Positions 7,371 through 11,678 of a stretch of 11,678 nucleotides of DNA are shown here, piece after piece. The stretch's first letter is position 1. Each line of letters starts with the position of its first letter. The stretch lies in the NCBI GenBank assembly GCA_030849805.1, contig JASANZ010001716.1, positions 1-11,678 of the forward strand, given 5' to 3'. This DNA is from Sergeia podlipaevii (lineage: Eukaryota; Euglenozoa; Kinetoplastea; Trypanosomatida; Trypanosomatidae). Made by a program: the position numbers and the translations under genes. Below the pieces are notes generated by a model, which was not told the origin of the DNA, did no database searches, and saw only the letters and a program-made list of their open reading frames with translations.

Positions 7371-10300
7371 AGTAGGTTCTGGATACAGACCGCTGCAGCA
7401 AGTCCTCACCTTCATCGCCTTTAGGCCATATAAGTTCTGCCTTGTTGACGACTGTCAGCGCATACCTTTCTACGGCGTTTCTCGAAGCACCATCATTCGT
7501 CTCTGTGTAGCAAACTAGCTCAATCTCGACTGCAGCAGCAGGTGGCTTCGCAACGCTAATTCCCGCAGCGCGCACATACTCAGTACTTACCCATATATCT
7601 CTGTCCTCCGCTGGGTATGCTTTCTGCAAAGCCAAGAAGGCCATCTGAATTCGGCATTCAACTTTTAATCTAGAGCCGCGCAATGGTCTAAGAGACTGAG
7701 TCTTTCTTTGCAAAGCCAATTCCTTCAGCTTTGTAGCATAGTTCTTTGCGCGTTGCACAAACATTTTTTTTTCTTGGGACTTCTTTGAACTCTGGTCTGA
7801 ATACCTTCCTCGTAAGGTTGCTTTTTTCTTGTCATTGCTCGTGTTCTTCGCGGCGGCGCGCTTCCTTCTCTCGTCCGCTTTCTGTGCAGCATACGCCTTC
7901 TCTGCCAAGGCGTTCGCACGCTGCCACTCTTCGTACCCTTCATCCCCGCTGCAGAAGGGAGCTGCTACATCTATGAAGATAAGAGGTCGGTATGAAAGGA
8001 CAAATACAAGCTCATCGCGCTGCTGTATAGCAGCAGCATTGACCAGCCGTAGCATCCCAGTAGCGGGGTTCGCGGCCTGCGAAGGGATGGTAAGTGGAGT
8101 CAGATAAGGAAGCGGTGACTGAGACTCCGCAGATAATCCTTCGTTCGTGCTATTGTTGCTGCTGTGGTTCTGTGATGCTATATGGAGCGGATCAACCGCT
8201 GCGAGTTTCTCGTGAGAGATGTAGGCGTGCTGCGTGCCATCTTCTGTGGCAATGTCGAGCTGTTGAAGGACGAACTGTGGCAGCACGCGTTCTGCGATGA
8301 TATCTGTCAAAACAGCCAATTTCCGATCCACGTAGGTCCAACCTGCTTGGGCAACCAGTTCGTGCGTTACCCACAAGTTACAAAACTTGTACAACTTTTG
8401 CGCTTCGAGCGCAAGCTTGAAAGAAGCAAGAGGGGCATCTCCAACTGTAGACAAGAACTCGTCAGAGTAGGAGGTAGGGAAGGAAGGTGGCACAGGCAGC
8501 GTGGCAGAAGAATCAGAGAAACCAGGTGAAGACGGCGATTGCGCTGCTGCCACCGATGAGCACTGTTTCTCCCCTTCCAGTAACACAGCAAGCAGCCTTT
8601 GCGAATCGCGCCACGAGCATGAATACACACCGTAGCCACACAATACAGAGTGAATACGCTGAGGTGTGCACGTGACGCTCGTAAATCGCGATGCATCTGT
8701 GGTCTGCTCAGCGTTGACGTAAAACTTACCCTTCACGAACAGCGGCATCTGTCCCTGCGCAACCTCAACTCCCCAGCGCTCACGCAGTGTCGCACAGTCT
8801 ATCCAATAGGGGGACTCATAAGCAAACTCCTGCTTGGTCCGCAAGAGCATAATCGCACGCTCCACTCGAGTTGTCGCTGTAGTCGTAGCAGGGGGTGGGC
8901 TGGTCCCTCCCGTCGAGGGAACCATAGTAACTGTACTTTTCTGGTTCTCTGCAGCCTCTTTCGGCAACAGTGCTGGAATAGATATGTTCTGTATTGATTG
9001 CTGTGAGGAACCCATGGCTGCCGCAGGCAAGCTTGTAGGAAATGAAGAAGGCGCCGACAAAACTGAGGAAACTGCGCAGCTCGCTTTGTCCGTGTCTGTA
9101 AGGCCACTCGACGCACATGAGACAGTGTTCAGCTGCTGAATCTTCTTCATCCACATGGACACCTCTAGGCCTTTATGCACGGCAGCTGCGGCTGCAGCTT
9201 CGATGACCTTGGCACTGCGATTTGAGTAGGGATGCTGCTGCTGCTGTTGTCGTTGCGGGGAACCCTGCATCGGTGGCGATGGAGGAATAATAAGGGGATG
9301 AGAGGTATTGTCACCTTCCGTGTTAAGAGTAGTATTCGCTTTGCTGTGAGAACTGCTACTATTTTGCAGGCCGTTGTCCTTGTATGGTCGCAAGGATGTA
9401 AGCAGGCGCTCTCGAATGGCATCAATGCCAGAAAAGAAGATCTCGCCGTCCTCAGTGAGAGGAATCCCATGTTGAACGCAAAAAGATGAATCAAATAGCG
9501 TCGAGAGGTTAGTGTCCGCTGCATTAATGTACTTTTTGCCAGCAACACTTACAATGTTTCGCCAGGAATACACCTTCTCAGCAATGCTATTGAAATATAG
9601 AGCGGCATTTTCTTTACGCGGAGTAGCATTAATGGAAGACGGCACCACAATAGAAGTGGTCTGTTGCTCAGCATCTTGCGCTCGCTGCCGCTGTTTCTGT
9701 TGGCGGCATAGCAACTTCTCTCTCTGGCTCTCTCTAGAAAGGCGACTGAGGTTTCGAGACATGCATCCCTTAATGTAAGGGTAGGCCTCCACAGGCAAAA
9801 GGCATTGACGTGGAATATTGGCAAACACTCCGTCTTCCTTCTCCATCCGTCTGCTGTATCGCACCCCATCTACGCCCCGCGCTTGTGAGCAAGACGCGCT
9901 GGACGCGTTGCCAGCTCCGTACCCAGTATCATTACCACCGCCACCTGTGGACTTGGACATGTATGCGGCAGAAGCAAAAAATGGGATATATTGAAGCAAC
10001 TGTAAAGGAACCCACTCGCGTGCCGGCAGTCTGTCAAGCATCCTCCGCGTCTCCGGATGTGTAGGCGTCGGCACAGCGTAGTAGGTCAGCTGCTCTCCTT
10101 TCTCCAGTCTCCAGTAAAACAGCGGAGGAATTGACACGTGTGGCTCACATGACTGCCTTACGTCCTTTGCCCTCAGCACATCGGGTGCACTCTTTGCCTT
10201 CCCCTTCTTCCTGCTCCTAGGCTTCCTTGTTTTATTGCCGCCCTCTTCGGTCTCGTGGCGCGAATCTGGCGATTCTGTCCCATCACAAAGAACGTTGGTT

Positions 10301-10878
10301 GCCACTAGTAAAGGATTCGGAGAAATGCCTTCAAGTCCTACATTTCTCCAGTATTGAAGACAAGCTTCTGCAGTCACCCGTTTATCTGGATGAGCCGCGA
10401 TATGGGCAGCATAGTAGTCTGCCCACATACAGTCACCCCTCAGGCTCCCACTTCGCAGGTACCTAATTGCAAACTTCAACGGAACCTCGATGTAGCCAGC
10501 AGGTGGTGTGATGTACACGGTATAGTTGAGCCAGTGTGTAGTGCCAAGCACCGCAGGAGCATCACCACAATACTCATGTACAGTGCCGCTTTGCACCTCA
10601 CGAGGTTGGAATGTATGGTGGACAAGCCACTCCATCCATACAGGCAGTCTTGAACCAGCGACATTACATGCAGTCCTGAGAGGCATTGGCACTCCAGCAT
10701 CACGGCGCATGACATCACCATCATCAGAGATTGTCCTGACCCGGGAAGAGGAAAAATATCGGTGCGTGTGGTACACTGATATGATAATACCCCTTCCATG
10801 CAGATATGCCCTGCACTGTATTCGCTGGATACAACGACGTATCATGCTCGCGTCTTGACTCTTTAATCGATTACCCAT
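7369..10878 (-). CDS. Large protein of unknown function, possibly mitochondrial
   Basis: An 1169-residue protein that I do not recognise. Residues 12-48 are rich in Arg and hydroxyl or aromatic residues and lack acidic ones, like a mitochondrial presequence; this works best if translation starts at Met12 (10843-10845), which has A at -3, rather than Met1, which has T. Conserved-looking blocks (about 78-195, 247-310, 345-400, 424-500, 555-585, 670-765, 815-900, 920-975 and 1070-1155) alternate with disordered stretches: K/R-rich 216-230, Gly/Ser 310-332, Ser/Gln/Pro 500-550 with a 5-Gln run, Ala6 at 561-566, Ser/Thr/Pro 585-668 and a charged helix at 980-1060. Several blocks contain a short aromatic motif of the type [YW][IV]x, then a small helix, for example at 449, 691, 719, 835, 885 and 1095. 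No enzyme motif, zinc site or membrane span is visible. A trypanosomatid-specific mitochondrial ribosome, RNA-processing or assembly factor is possible but unproven. The long uninterrupted frame with ordinary codon use makes the gene itself secure; the stop is TAG. Confidence 0.85.
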   Translation of the reverse strand: MGNRLKSQDASMIRRCIQRIQCRAYLHGRGIIISVYHTHRYFSSSRVRTISDDGDVMRRDAGVPMPLRTACNVAGSRLPVWMEWLVHHTFQPREVQSGTVHEYCGDAPAVLGTTHWLNYTVYITPPAGYIEVPLKFAIRYLRSGSLRGDCMWADYYAAHIAAHPDKRVTAEACLQYWRNVGLEGISPNPLLVATNVLCDGTESPDSRHETEEGGNKTRKPRSRKKGKAKSAPDVLRAKDVRQSCEPHVSIPPLFYWRLEKGEQLTYYAVPTPTHPETRRMLDRLPAREWVPLQLLQYIPFFASAAYMSKSTGGGGNDTGYGAGNASSASCSQARGVDGVRYSRRMEKEDGVFANIPRQCLLPVEAYPYIKGCMSRNLSRLSRESQREKLLCRQQKQRQRAQDAEQQTTSIVVPSSINATPRKENAALYFNSIAEKVYSWRNIVSVAGKKYINAADTNLSTLFDSSFCVQHGIPLTEDGEIFFSGIDAIRERLLTSLRPYKDNGLQNSSSSHSKANTTLNTEGDNTSHPLIIPPSPPMQGSPQRQQQQQHPYSNRSAKVIEAAAAAAVHKGLEVSMWMKKIQQLNTVSCASSGLTDTDKASCAVSSVLSAPSSFPTSLPAAAMGSSQQSIQNISIPALLPKEAAENQKSTVTMVPSTGGTSPPPATTTATTRVERAIMLLRTKQEFAYESPYWIDCATLRERWGVEVAQGQMPLFVKGKFYVNAEQTTDASRFTSVTCTPQRIHSVLCGYGVYSCSWRDSQRLLAVLLEGEKQCSSVAAAQSPSSPGFSDSSATLPVPPSFPTSYSDEFLSTVGDAPLASFKLALEAQKLYKFCNLWVTHELVAQAGWTYVDRKLAVLTDIIAERVLPQFVLQQLDIATEDGTQHAYISHEKLAAVDPLHIASQNHSSNNSTNEGLSAESQSPLPYLTPLTIPSQAANPATGMLRLVNAAAIQQRDELVFVLSYRPLIFIDVAAPFCSGDEGYEEWQRANALAEKAYAAQKADERRKRAAAKNTSNDKKKATLRGRYSDQSSKKSQEKKMFVQRAKNYATKLKELALQRKTQSLRPLRGSRLKVECRIQMAFLALQKAYPAEDRDIWVSTEYVRAAGISVAKPPAAAVEIELVCYTETNDGASRNAVERYALTVVNKAELIWPKGDEGEDLLQRSVSRTY

Positions 10879-10922
10879 TGAAAGTGTCGTGACTCAAACC
10901 TTCTATAGATCAGGATGTGACG

Positions 10923-10957
10923 CTGAACGTAGAACAAAAAAAATAGAAGAGAGATAA
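10923..10957 (-). promoter_or_regulatory. Spliced-leader acceptor candidate for the unknown protein gene
   Basis: On the minus strand a clean T/C tract (about 10930-10957, including eight consecutive T) is followed by TACGTTCAG, whose AG is at 10923-10924. This is the first AG after the tract and would leave a 5' leader of 44 nt containing no ATG before Met1. It is the clearest processing signal in the window and supports trans-spliced, trypanosomatid-type expression. Confidence 0.6.
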
Positions 10958-11316
10958 ACACTCAAGCTATGTGTCTCTGTATGCATATATCTGCCACTTA
11001 TTAATCTCTGTCTTATAATAAAAAGAATAGAAAAACTCAACACTGGAAGATATTCCTTTATATATAAATTATTCAATTTTACAAAAAACGCAAAGCCCTC
11101 ATACCTGACAGAACGAAGAAAGAATGAAGAGATAAGAAAACGCAAAAGAGGAAGTGGCACAGAAGCAGATGAGAATGATATCCAGTCAGTCTAGCACAAT
11201 ACTACTGAGTACCAACGGACGTAAACAAGAGACATTGCAAAACACCTTCTCCACCATACCGCTACTAAACAGTAGAAAAAAAAAAGAAGAAAATACCCAC
11301 ACAATATGAAATAATA

Positions 11317-11352
11317 GATGATAAACAGATGATAAAAGAAAAAGTTATCATC
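11317..11352. repeat. GATGATAA direct and inverted repeats
   Basis: GATGATAAA occurs at 11317-11325 and 11328-11336, and the complement TTATCATC lies at 11345-11352, so either upstream copy can pair with it (8 bp; 9-base loop for the nearer copy). No role is known; in AT-rich sequence it may be chance. Confidence 0.4.
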
Positions 11353-11385
11353 CACTCAAGAACTCATCCCTCTTATTTTTACTTT

Positions 11386-11400
11386 AAAAAAAAAAAAAAA
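11386..11400. repeat. A15 homopolymer
   Basis: Fifteen consecutive A on the plus strand (T15 in the sense of the genes), followed on the minus strand by an AG at 11382-11383. It could act as a distal processing tract but is about 500 bases from the next start codon. Confidence 0.8.
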
Positions 11401-11568
11401 GAGACGACACAGACACACACGATCAAACCAACACACATATTAGCGTGTAAAAACTATGAGAAAGAGATTAACAGAAAACAACAAGAAGAAAAAAAAGTCT
11501 TACGATAAGTATACCACCGTGACAGCAGAAACCATAAACCAAAGTATCAGATGCCACGCAATCCACAA

Positions 11569-11584
11569 ATATATATATATATAT
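11569..11584. repeat. (AT)8 microsatellite
   Basis: Eight AT dinucleotides in the non-coding flank near the window end. A simple sequence repeat with no further feature visible. Confidence 0.85.
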
Positions 11585-11678
11585 AACAATAATACACATT
11601 CACCACTTCCCTCTGTCAAACACCTAAGCAAAACAACACACCCACAAATATATACACACCACCCTCTTAACAACAAAG

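Larger units (their letters stand above)
10879..11678. other. Gene-free AT-rich flank upstream of the unknown protein
   Basis: About 800 bases without a gene on either strand. The end near 10879 is the 5' leader of the unknown protein gene. Further up are A-runs on the plus strand (11277-11300, 11386-11400), a GATGATAA inverted and direct repeat, and an (AT)8 tract. It is probably intergenic sequence including the 3' UTR of a gene outside the window; a strand-switch or transcription start region cannot be excluded because the next gene is not visible. Confidence 0.6.

Noticed and set aside
7345..7371. Stop-codon readthrough promoted by the hairpin
   Set aside because: The stem starts within the stop codon itself rather than several bases beyond it, and the frame closes again within about 20 codons, adding no domain.
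1..11678. CRISPR array, insertion sequence, tRNA or rRNA genes
   Set aside because: No spaced direct repeats, transposase or reverse-transcriptase motifs, cloverleaf-like sequence or rRNA-like blocks were seen on either strand; the sequence is eukaryotic nuclear in type.

Overview
The window looks like nuclear DNA of a trypanosomatid flagellate (Kinetoplastea). Three long, intronless genes all lie on the minus strand. They are separated by AT-rich spacers of about 0.8 to 1.7 kb, which carry homopurine runs on the plus strand (polypyrimidine tracts in the sense of the genes), microsatellites and no credible extra genes. This is the layout expected of a polycistronic unit processed by spliced-leader trans-splicing and polyadenylation. 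The gene content agrees: a class I (S1/P1-type) nuclease of the kind trypanosomatids secrete, a large kinesin, and a large low-complexity-rich protein I cannot name. The spacers are long and AT-rich, which fits a non-Leishmania genus better, but I cannot name the species.

Layout in the direction of transcription (high to low coordinates). 10879-11678: flanking sequence with no gene, including a good spliced-leader acceptor candidate just ahead of the first gene. 7369-10878: an 1169-residue protein of unknown function, with a mitochondrial-type leader if the second methionine is used and several short, degenerate repeated modules. A perfect 9-bp stem-loop sits on its stop codon. 6549-7368: spacer. 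2871-6548: a 1225-residue kinesin with an N-terminal motor, coiled coil, disordered K/E/Q-rich linker and a C-terminal PH-like domain followed by a weak EF-hand-like segment. 1132-2870: a 1.7-kb spacer with a (CA)15 tract, a G-run just after the kinesin stop (mRNA sense) and one ambiguous base. 217-1131: a 304-residue secreted S1/P1 nuclease with all the expected zinc ligands. 1-216: AT-rich 3' flank.

Nothing indicates that the three genes act in one pathway. In trypanosomatids, neighbours in a unit are usually co-transcribed without being functionally related, and regulation is mainly post-transcriptional. The points most worth a second look are the kinesin-PH-(EF-like) architecture with its enlarged motor loop, the repeated modules and possible mitochondrial targeting of the large unknown protein, and the stop-codon hairpin.
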